Part shown: in pieces, positions 22,529-28,743 of the stretch
Layout of the letters: every line of letters begins with the position of its first letter
Numbering within the stretch: the stretch's first letter is position 1
Assembly (NCBI RefSeq): GCF_001730315.1
Contig: NZ_MIKC01000040.1
Coordinates: 62,001 to 126,000 of the forward strand
Source: Enterococcus ureilyticus
GTDB taxonomy: Bacteria > Bacillota > Bacilli > Lactobacillales > Enterococcaceae
Reading direction: 5' to 3'
Length of the DNA stretch: 64,000 bases
Notes under the pieces: generated by a model
Database searches by the model: none
Seen by the model: only the letters and a program-made list of their open reading frames with translations
Told to the model about the DNA's origin: nothing
Program-made: the position numbers and the translations under genes

Positions 22529-23565
22529 AGGAAATTGATGTGACTAAAATTAAGTCAAAGTTTTTAGAATTCCAGCAACCTTCTGGTACTATGTATATGG
22601 GCGTTTTAAGAGCAGCTGAAATTGATGCATTATCGAAGGTAAATAGATTATCAGAAAAAGATTATGATGAAAAAGAACTCCGGATAGACAAAAAAATTCA
22701 AAGAGATGAAAATATCAAAAGAACTAATGCTATTTCAGAATATGCGGAAACATCAGATGCTATTTTTCCTACACCAATCATTTTGTCTGGGAATAGCAAA
22801 CTTATAAACATTGATTCTGATAGTGGTAATATGACATTTAAGAAAGAGGCAGCTAAACAATTTTCTATTATAGATGGACAGCACAGATTATTAGGCATAA
22901 AAAAATCTAAAGCATTTAATACTTTAAACTTACCTGTAGTAATTTGTTTAGACACAGAGCCATATCAAGATGCAATGATATTCATTACAATAAATGGAAA
23001 TCAGGTGAAAGTTCCTATGTCAATAATTTATCAATTATTTGAAATTATGCCAGGTAGAAGTGTCGAAAAAACTTGTCATACCCTTGCTCAAAGTTTCAGT
23101 GAAGATAAAGCCTCACCTTTTTTTAATAGAATTAAAATGTTAGGAACAAAATCTGAAAAACAAGATTTTGCTCCACTTACTCAAAGCTCTTTTATTACAC
23201 CGCTATTACCTTGTTTTAAAGAGAAAGGTATATTTTATGAGTACTATCAGCAAGAAAAAGATCCAATAATATACAAAATTTTGTTAAATTATTTTAGTAG
23301 TGTAGAAAAAGCTTTTCCTGAAGATTGGATCGATAAAAATTCATTACTCCCCAAAGCTATTGGACATAAAGCGTTGGTTGATTTACTTCAACGTGATCTC
23401 TTTATTTTAGGTAAAGAGAAAGGGACACTAAATAGTTCTTTCTTTGATGAGATGATGCAAAAAATTGCTTCTGGATTTGATCATAAAATTACAAGTGAAT
23501 ATTACGGTTCTAGCTATGGTGGTGCAAGTGTTCTTTATAAAGATTTTAAAAAGTATCTTAAATAA
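22525..23565 (+). CDS. DGQHR-domain (DndB-like) protein
   Basis: 346 residues. The signature FSIIDGQHRLLGIKKS (about 111-126) is followed by NLPVVICLD, AMIFITINGNQVKVPMSIIY and DLLQRDLFILG, the block order of the DGQHR family that includes DndB, the regulator/sensor of DNA phosphorothioation. No other dnd genes are present. The start overlaps the stop of the membrane-protein gene by 4 bp. A soluble DGQHR sensor coupled to a membrane protein, placed right after an R-M system, suggests a two-gene defence module; this is inference. Confidence 0.8.
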   Translation: MKEIDVTKIKSKFLEFQQPSGTMYMGVLRAAEIDALSKVNRLSEKDYDEKELRIDKKIQRDENIKRTNAISEYAETSDAIFPTPIILSGNSKLINIDSDSGNMTFKKEAAKQFSIIDGQHRLLGIKKSKAFNTLNLPVVICLDTEPYQDAMIFITINGNQVKVPMSIIYQLFEIMPGRSVEKTCHTLAQSFSEDKASPFFNRIKMLGTKSEKQDFAPLTQSSFITPLLPCFKEKGIFYEYYQQEKDPIIYKILLNYFSSVEKAFPEDWIDKNSLLPKAIGHKALVDLLQRDLFILGKEKGTLNSSFFDEMMQKIASGFDHKITSEYYGSSYGGASVLYKDFKKYLK

Positions 23566-23575
23566 GATTATTGTG

Positions 23576-23596
23576 CATAAAAAATTGTTTTTTATG
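23576..23596 (+). terminator. Hairpin after the DGQHR gene
   Basis: CATAAAAAA and TTTTTTATG are perfect 9-bp arms around TTG, 10 bp after the DGQHR stop. AT-only, so weak, but well placed. Confidence 0.45.
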
Positions 23597-23628
23597 TATG
23601 AATATAAAATAAGGTGGAAGGTGAAATT

Positions 23629-23679
23629 TTGAAGTTACCTAGAAATTTATTGATTATACTAATTAGTACAACTAATTAA
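23629..23679 (+). CDS. Possible 16-residue hydrophobic peptide
   Basis: TTG at 23629 after a purine-rich AGGTGGAAGGTG encodes MKLPRNLLIILISTTN and stops. It may be a real micro-peptide, the start of a decayed gene, or chance. No antisense RNA or partner is evident. Confidence 0.2.
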   Translation: MKLPRNLLIILISTTN

Positions 23680-23785
23680 AGCCTATATCCAGAGTCCTAA
23701 TGTTACTAATTGTTGTAAAATAGAATTCTAATATCACTTTTAAATGATTGTACGCTTAAATTACAATACAAAAGGATTTGGTTGA

Positions 23786-24175
23786 ATGTTTGATTATAAT
23801 ATCTACTTGCAAAAAAACGACTCAATGTCTTTCGAAGAAGCATTGGAGATTTACAACGCTATTTTTAATATACTAGAATGCAAAGATGAATATTTACATG
23901 AGCTATGGAAAGAAGTCATAGATTCAGCTATAGTGTATTCTAATATGAGAACTAACTGGAATTATTTTTCTAGGGAAGAAAAACAGGAAAAGGATAAATT
24001 AAGAACTAGCTATCACAATACCTTTATGATCAATCTAAAGGCATTCCATAAGCTAGCTGAGCAATTAGAACTTGATACTAGTTGGACAGAAAAACTTGGC
24101 TCGTCAGAAGATAGAAAACGCTGGGGAGATTTTGCAGGGTATATCTTGTGTTTTGAAAATATTAGAGCTAGATAA
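23786..24175 (+). CDS. Hypothetical protein at the right end of the element
   Basis: 129 residues; ATG at 23786 with AAAGGA upstream. The sequence is mostly helical and charged (SFEEALEIYNAIFNILECKD, NYFSREEKQEKDKLRTSYHN, an LAEQLELDTSW segment). I do not recognise the family. It is the last gene before the right att site, monocistronic, and closed by a very strong terminator. A right-end cargo gene, function unknown. Confidence 0.65.
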   Translation: MFDYNIYLQKNDSMSFEEALEIYNAIFNILECKDEYLHELWKEVIDSAIVYSNMRTNWNYFSREEKQEKDKLRTSYHNTFMINLKAFHKLAEQLELDTSWTEKLGSSEDRKRWGDFAGYILCFENIRAR

Positions 24176-24220
24176 AGAAAACAATTTGAGGATGCTATAA
24201 AAAGTAGGCTCATAAAAAAT

Positions 24221-24256
24221 AAACCCCTGTCAAGCGTTATCCTGACAGGGGTTTTT
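24221..24256. terminator. Strong terminator inside the right end
   Basis: AAACCCCTGTCA (24221-24232) pairs perfectly with TGACAGGGGTTT (24243-24254), followed by T's. It partly overlaps the right-hand GGTAGGG repeat block and may insulate the element from the chromosome. Confidence 0.85.
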
Positions 24257-24275
24257 GGTAGGGAAAATGGTAGGG
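24252..24275. repeat. Candidate integrase arm-binding repeats, right end
   Basis: Two GGTAGGG copies (24257-24263 and 24269-24275), in the same order and orientation as at 6053-6074, about 90 bp inside the right att repeat. Confidence 0.55.
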
Positions 24276-24364
24276 AACCATATCATTTTCAATGAAAACC
24301 AAGCATTTCATAAGTTGAAAAACGTTGATTTATCGGCATTCCCCATCCTTATTATGTTGGCTCT

Positions 24365-24379
24365 TTATTCCCACTCCAC
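24365..24379. repeat. Right attachment site within guaA
   Basis: TTATTCCCACTCCAC is the complement of the last guaA codons (Val-Glu-Trp-Glu-stop). It is identical to 5983-5997. The guaA reading frame is intact, so the insertion does not damage the gene. Confidence 0.88.
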
Positions 24380-25921
24380 AGTAGCAGGTGGCTTACTCGT
24401 AATATCATAAACAATCCGATTCACATGATCCACTTCATTCACGATCCTCACAGAAATCTTCTGCAACACATCCCAAGGAATTCTCGCAAAATCAGCCGTC
24501 ATCCCATCAATCGAAGTCACGGCACGAATCCCAACCGTATAATCATACGTACGGCCATCACCCATCACACCCACACTACGGATGCCAGGTAACACAGTAA
24601 AGTACTGCCAAATATCACGATCTAAACCAGCATTGGCAATCTCTTCACGTAAAATCGCATCAGAATCACGCACGATTTCTAATTTTTCTTCAGTAATTTC
24701 ACCAAGCACACGAATCCCTAAACCAGGACCAGGGAATGGTTGGCGCCAAACTAGCGCTTCTGGCATGCCTAATTCGATTCCTAAAGCACGAACTTCATCT
24801 TTAAACAACGTATTCAACGGTTCAATCAATTCAAATTGCATATCTTCTGGCAATCCGCCCACGTTATGGTGAGATTTGATTGTTTGCGCCGTTTCAGTTC
24901 CGCTTTCTACGATATCTGTATAAAGGGTACCTTGTGCTAGGAAGTCGATGCCATCAAGTTTTGTCGCTTCATCATCGAAAAGATAAACGAATTCATTCCC
25001 AATGATTTTACGTTTTTTCTCTGGATCAGAAATACCAGCTAATTTATCTAAGAAACGTTCTTTTGCATCTACTTTAATAATGTTTAAGCCGAATTTTCCG
25101 CCTAAACTATCCATTACTTGTTCTGCTTCACCTTTGCGCAATAAACCATGATCCACAAAGATACAAGTTAATTGATCGCCGATGGCTTTTTGTAAAAGCA
25201 CACCAACAACGCTTGAATCTACGCCGCCTGAAAGGCCAAGAAGCACTTTTTTATCGCCGACTTGTTCACGGATTTTGTTGATTTCCATTTCGATGAAGTT
25301 GCCCATTGTCCAGTCGCCTTCGCAATGACAAATATCAAAAGTAAAGTGACGTAATAAGTCATTCCCATATTCAGAATGACGAACTTCTGGATGGAATTGT
25401 ACACCGTAAAGGTTGCGAGCGGTATCTTCAACTGCTGCAAACGGACAATCTGCGCTAGTTGCCACTGTTTCAAAGCTATCAGGGATCGCAGCGACTAGGT
25501 CACCATGACTCATCCAAGCGATTTGTTTCTCAGGTGTTCCTTTAAAAATAGGTGAATCAGGAATCAAAAGTGATAGCTCTGACTTGCCGTATTCACGGTT
25601 GCCAGCAGGCTCAACTTTTCCGCCTAAATTATGCATCATTAGTTGCATACCGTAACAAATCCCTAAAATTGGAATGCCTAATTCATAAATTTCAGGATCG
25701 ATACTAAACGCATTTTCATCATAAACACTATTTGGGCCACCAGAGAAAATAATTCCCTTTGGTGCCATGGCACGGATTTCATCCGCTGTGATTCGGTGGC
25801 TCAATAACTCTGAGAACACGCCAAATTCACGAATACGTCGAGTAATCAATTGGTTATATTGACTACCAAAGTCTAAAACAATAATTTTTTCGACAGTTGT
25901 CAAATCGGCAACATTGGTCAC
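24365..25921 (-). CDS. guaA: GMP synthase (glutamine-hydrolysing)
   Basis: 518 residues from the GTG at 25921 (AGGGG upstream), matching the usual length; longer frames to 25990 are not expected. The class I glutaminase has ILDFGSQ-like [18 protein letters not shown], the nucleophile Cys89 in GICYGMQLM and the QFHPEV His/Glu pair. The synthetase has the PP-loop [12 protein letters not shown] (about 230) and the C-terminal dimer domain ending KPPATVEWE. It converts XMP to GMP using ATP and glutamine in the cytoplasm. Its 3' end is the element's integration site. A long palindrome lies in the 5' leader. Confidence 0.97.
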   Translation of the reverse strand: MTNVADLTTVEKIIVLDFGSQYNQLITRRIREFGVFSELLSHRITADEIRAMAPKGIIFSGGPNSVYDENAFSIDPEIYELGIPILGICYGMQLMMHNLGGKVEPAGNREYGKSELSLLIPDSPIFKGTPEKQIAWMSHGDLVAAIPDSFETVATSADCPFAAVEDTARNLYGVQFHPEVRHSEYGNDLLRHFTFDICHCEGDWTMGNFIEMEINKIREQVGDKKVLLGLSGGVDSSVVGVLLQKAIGDQLTCIFVDHGLLRKGEAEQVMDSLGGKFGLNIIKVDAKERFLDKLAGISDPEKKRKIIGNEFVYLFDDEATKLDGIDFLAQGTLYTDIVESGTETAQTIKSHHNVGGLPEDMQFELIEPLNTLFKDEVRALGIELGMPEALVWRQPFPGPGLGIRVLGEITEEKLEIVRDSDAILREEIANAGLDRDIWQYFTVLPGIRSVGVMGDGRTYDYTVGIRAVTSIDGMTADFARIPWDVLQKISVRIVNEVDHVNRIVYDITSKPPATVEWE

Positions 25922-25959
25922 ATTTATTACCCCTATCCATTTAGATTTATCTAAAAAGA

Positions 25960-26070
25960 GGTTGTAAAAAAAGCGTTTAAGTTCGAGCAATTGGACTAAA
26001 TCATGTGGAATCCGTTTTTTGGATTGTATATGATTTAGGAAATTGCCGAAGAACCTGCTTTTTTTACACC
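25960..26070. repeat. 111-bp imperfect palindrome in the guaA leader
   Basis: GGTTGTAAAAAAAGC (left) pairs with GCTTTTTTTACACC (right). Further in, GTTCGAGCAATT pairs with AATTGCCGAAGAAC, and CTAAATCATGTGGAATCC pairs with GGATTGTATATGATTTAG, closing on a T6 loop. In guaA mRNA sense the 3' arm ends GCTTTTTTT, like a terminator, so it could be an attenuator; alternatively it is a small MITE-like insertion. No known purine-riboswitch core is visible. Confidence 0.6.
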
Positions 26071-26078
26071 GTTTATGG

Positions 26079-26102
26079 AGAATTTTCCGTTAGGAAAATT
26101 CT
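26079..26102. terminator. Perfect hairpin between coaA and guaA
   Basis: AGAATTTTCC and AGGAAAATTCT pair around GTT. Without a long T run; it may aid termination of coaA (minus strand) or form part of the guaA control region. Confidence 0.4.
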
Positions 26103-26128
26103 GACCCCTTTAGAATCAAATTAAGTGT

Positions 26129-26149
26129 TGCTACTGTTGAGTGGGAATA
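26129..26149 (-). repeat. Inverted att-like copy of the guaA 3' end
   Basis: TGCTACTGTTGAGTGGGAAT on the plus strand matches the sense-strand guaA terminus (24386 down to 24366) at 20 of 21 positions, including 11 bases of the att core, but lies upstream of guaA in inverted orientation. It also forms a hairpin with the following AGTAGC. Origin unknown: chance, a hairpin-copying event or a secondary integration site. Confidence 0.55.
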
Positions 26150-26182
26150 GTAGCAGGTGTTTGAAGCTTAGCGAAATTGATT

Positions 26183-27106
26183 TTAATATTTACGCATAAA
26201 TATCTCATCAATAATATGATTTTCAGTCTTATGAAGTATGATATCCGCTCTGCCTCGAGTTGGCAAGATATATTCCTCTAAGTTTTTCAAATTCACCGTT
26301 TTCCAAACTTCTTTTGCCATCGCAAAGGCATCGTCACGATTGCCGATCGCATATTGATAATAGTAATTATCTGGATCAAGAAAAGCTGTATCGAGTAAGG
26401 CACCAAAACGTTCAAGGTACCATTTTTCAATCAACTTCGGTTCTGCATCTACAAAGACGGAGAAGTCAAAGAAGTCGCTGACGTAAATTTGCTGATTGGC
26501 AGGTAATTGTAGTGTGTTGATTCCTTCAACGATCAGAATATCTGGTTGTTGGATCACTTCATATTCGCCTTCGATAATATCATACACACTATGAGAATAA
26601 AGTGGTGCTTTGATTTCTTCTTGGCTATTTTTGACTTGGTTTAAAAAGTCGATCAATTTTTCCATGTCATAGCTCTCTGGAAATCCTTTACGATCCATAA
26701 TGCCCTTTTCTTCCAATACTTTATTCGGATACAAAAAGCCATCCGTCGTAATCAGTTGGACATTGCGGCGTTTAAAGGTTCTGGATAAAATCAGCTGCAG
26801 TAAGCGAGCGGTGGTACTTTTCCCAACAGCCACACTACCAGCAATCCCGATGATAAAAGGCGGAACAGGTACATATTCATGCAAAAATAGCCCTTTGCTA
26901 ACAGTTAAAGACTCAAATTCTTTCATATATAAATGAATCAGATGGGTCAGTGGCACATAAATGTCCTGCACATCCTGCAATGAAATTTGATCATTGAAGC
27001 CTTTGATATCTTCTAATTCTTCTTCTGTCAGCGGCGCTTTGCCGTTATGATAGAAGCCCTGCCATTCCTTCCGTGAAATGGGGTAATAATTCATTTTATC
27101 GTCCAT
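26183..27106 (-). CDS. coaA: Pantothenate kinase, type I
   Basis: 307 residues from the ATG at 27106, chosen for GGAGG five bases upstream; the frame extends to 27130 without a better site. The P-loop GIAGSVAVGKSTTARLL (about 86-102) and downstream TTDGFLYPN, GFPESYD, YSHSVYDI and VEGINTLQ are diagnostic of prokaryotic CoaA (P-loop kinase fold). It catalyses the first step of coenzyme A synthesis, ATP-dependent phosphorylation of pantothenate. Chromosomal housekeeping gene, on the same strand as guaA but with its own spacing. Confidence 0.96.
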   Translation of the reverse strand: MDDKMNYYPISRKEWQGFYHNGKAPLTEEELEDIKGFNDQISLQDVQDIYVPLTHLIHLYMKEFESLTVSKGLFLHEYVPVPPFIIGIAGSVAVGKSTTARLLQLILSRTFKRRNVQLITTDGFLYPNKVLEEKGIMDRKGFPESYDMEKLIDFLNQVKNSQEEIKAPLYSHSVYDIIEGEYEVIQQPDILIVEGINTLQLPANQQIYVSDFFDFSVFVDAEPKLIEKWYLERFGALLDTAFLDPDNYYYQYAIGNRDDAFAMAKEVWKTVNLKNLEEYILPTRGRADIILHKTENHIIDEIFMRKY

Positions 27107-27264
27107 CGGTTCCTCCACCAAAGCCAACATTTATTTCTGCTCCTATTTTAACACAATTTAGCTAGACCTAACACCAATTCCTGAAATAATTCTTTGCCTC
27201 AGCAAAACGGCCTTTTCAATGGTATGATAAATAAAGAAAACGAGTTGAGAAAGGAAAATACGTA

Positions 27265-27855
27265 ATGAAAAAAATCGTTTTATTTGGAGATAGTATCACA
27301 GCAGGATATGGCGAGGAAGCCATCACGCCTATTTTACAAAACTTGATTACAGAAGATCTAGCAGCTCAAAATTATGAAGAGGTGATAATCGTAAATGCTG
27401 GCATGCCGGGAGATACCACGCAAGCTGCAATGAACCGTTTGGACAAAGAAGTTGTAGCTGAACAAGCGGATATCGTAACGATCTTTTTCGGCGCGAATGA
27501 TACGAATAGCGACAATCTAGTGCCGTTAGAAAAATACGCAGAAAACATCGAAACAATGATTACTAAAATCGGCAAAGAAAAAGTGATTTTACTCACACCG
27601 CCTTATGTAGATTGCGCTAGAAAACCAACACGTGCTGATGATCGGATTCGTGAATATGTCGAACGAGTAAAAGTGATCGGTGCTAAATATGAGATTCCTG
27701 TCATCGATTTATACAAAGCAATGGTGGTTTACCCTGGCACAGATGAATTTTTACAAGCAGACGGACTCCATTTTTCTAAAACGGGTTATGACTTACTCGC
27801 TGCCTTGATTGTTCGCGAAATAAAAGGTAGACTGATGACAAAAGAAAATAGTTAG
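27265..27855 (+). CDS. SGNH/GDSL-family hydrolase
   Basis: 196 residues with no signal peptide, so cytoplasmic. Block I IVLFGDSITAGYG holds the catalytic Ser; block II has AGMPGDTT; block III FFGANDTNS supplies Asn; block V DGLHFSKTGY supplies Asp and His. The fold is that of TesA/IAH1-like esterases. The natural substrate is unknown; esterase or acetylhydrolase activity is likely. It is 10 bp upstream of the methyltransferase gene, so the two form an operon. Confidence 0.9.
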   Translation: MKKIVLFGDSITAGYGEEAITPILQNLITEDLAAQNYEEVIIVNAGMPGDTTQAAMNRLDKEVVAEQADIVTIFFGANDTNSDNLVPLEKYAENIETMITKIGKEKVILLTPPYVDCARKPTRADDRIREYVERVKVIGAKYEIPVIDLYKAMVVYPGTDEFLQADGLHFSKTGYDLLAALIVREIKGRLMTKENS

Positions 27856-27865
27856 GAAGAAGAAA

Positions 27866-28468
27866 ATGAATAATCATTATTATACAGAAAATCCAGATCT
27901 AGCTCATGACTTAGAACAATGGTCGTTTGAATTAAGAGGAAAGACGTTTCAGTTTTTAACTGATAGTGGAGTTTTTTCTAGGAACACCGTCGACTTTGGT
28001 TCTCGTGTGTTGATCGATGCCTTCGAATGGGAAGTATTACCGGAAGGAAAGTTACTTGATGTCGGTTGCGGTTACGGTCCAATTGGTTTAACGTTGGCTT
28101 CATTCAGTGGTAGAACGGTAGAAATGATCGATGTCAATCAGCGAGCAGTCGCTTTAGCGCAAGAAAACGCGAAGAAAAATCATGTTGAAAATGTCGATAT
28201 CCATACCTCAAATATTTACGCGGATATTCATGAAAAACAATATGCAGCAATCATCAGTAATCCGCCAATCCGAGCGGGAAAAAAAGTAGTGCATGAAATT
28301 CTGAGTGAAGCTCACCCGCTGCTTGTTATAGGTGGTACGTTAACTGTGGTGATTCAGAAGAAGCAGGGCGCTCCCAGTGCAGAGAAAAAAATGAAAGACA
28401 TTTTTGGGAATGTAGAAATCGTAACGAAAGATAAAGGGTATTATATCTTGAAAAGTATGAAAGAATGA
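27866..28468 (+). CDS. RsmC/YbxB-like class I SAM methyltransferase
   Basis: 200 residues. The order is N-terminal YTENPDLAHDLEQWSFELRG, the F-x-x-x-x-GVFS segment typical of the RsmC C-terminal domain, SAM motif I LLDVGCGYGPIGL (about 71-83), an acidic motif II (VEMIDVNQRA) and motif IV ISNPPIRAGKK. NPP[FYWI] proteins of this group methylate guanine N2 in rRNA (RsmC acts on 16S G1207). Single-domain versions such as Bacillus YbxB are common in Firmicutes. The rRNA target is inferred. Confidence 0.88.
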   Translation: MNNHYYTENPDLAHDLEQWSFELRGKTFQFLTDSGVFSRNTVDFGSRVLIDAFEWEVLPEGKLLDVGCGYGPIGLTLASFSGRTVEMIDVNQRAVALAQENAKKNHVENVDIHTSNIYADIHEKQYAAIISNPPIRAGKKVVHEILSEAHPLLVIGGTLTVVIQKKQGAPSAEKKMKDIFGNVEIVTKDKGYYILKSMKE

Positions 28469-28655
28469 CTAATTAACTAAGCCACAGAAGTGGAGGTAGA
28501 AGTGTTTAACTCTGAGTAATAAGAAGGAGATGATTCTGCCTGCTAGCCTCATCTATTCGGATTTTAAGTGTCTGAGATGTAACTCGAAGAGTTATGCCTT
28601 TGATACTTTTTTTATATCTAAAATAATATTTATTTTATATTAAAATAAAAAAAAG

Positions 28656-28721
28656 TTACTGTTATTTCTTTTTTTTGGTATGATAAAGATAGCTAAAAAT
28701 TCAGTTGAACTGTATTTTTAG
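28656..28721 (+). promoter_or_regulatory. Promoter with an adjacent 29-bp palindromic operator
   Basis: TTACTG (28656-28661) and TATGAT (28679-28684) are 17 bp apart. At about +2 begins a near-perfect palindrome, CTAAAAATTCAGT-TGA-ACTGTATTTTTAG (28693-28721, one mismatch). It ends 13 bp before the ribosome site AGGAGG, so a bound repressor, or the mRNA hairpin itself, could block expression of the LRR protein. Upstream (28469-28655) only small hairpins such as TAACTCGAAGAGTTA (28580-28594) are seen. Confidence 0.6.
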
Positions 28722-28743
28722 AAAAAAACATTAGGAGGAAAAA

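Larger units (their letters stand above)
5983..24379. mobile_element. Integrative mobilizable-type element in the 3' end of guaA
   Basis: The boundaries are 15-bp repeats of the guaA terminus. The core is int, a DUF3173 accessory protein, a HUH/SF3 Rep, a structured origin-like region and an FtsK/TcpA-like ATPase, all on the minus strand. No VirB4-like ATPase, VirB6-like channel protein or peptidoglycan hydrolase is present, so self-transfer is unlikely; transfer on a resident conjugative element is inferred. Cargo runs from 11713 to 24175: surface protein and lipoprotein, ArdA, a Sau3AI-like R-M system, a membrane/DGQHR pair and unknowns. IMEs with viral-type Reps and a TcpA are known from streptococci. 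Confidence 0.85.

Noticed and set aside
23629-23679. Type I toxin (Fst/Par-like) reading of the 16-residue peptide
   Set aside because: Too short, lacks the Fst core and charged tail, and no convergent antisense RNA or direct repeats are visible. Kept only as a low-confidence ORF.
5983-24379. Full conjugative element (ICE)
   Set aside because: No VirB4-like ATPase, VirB6-like channel protein or secreted peptidoglycan hydrolase is present among the genes; only a coupling ATPase and a Rep/relaxase candidate are seen.
25960-26070. Purine riboswitch upstream of guaA
   Set aside because: The conserved purine-aptamer core and loop-loop sequences are not seen; the region is one long hairpin.
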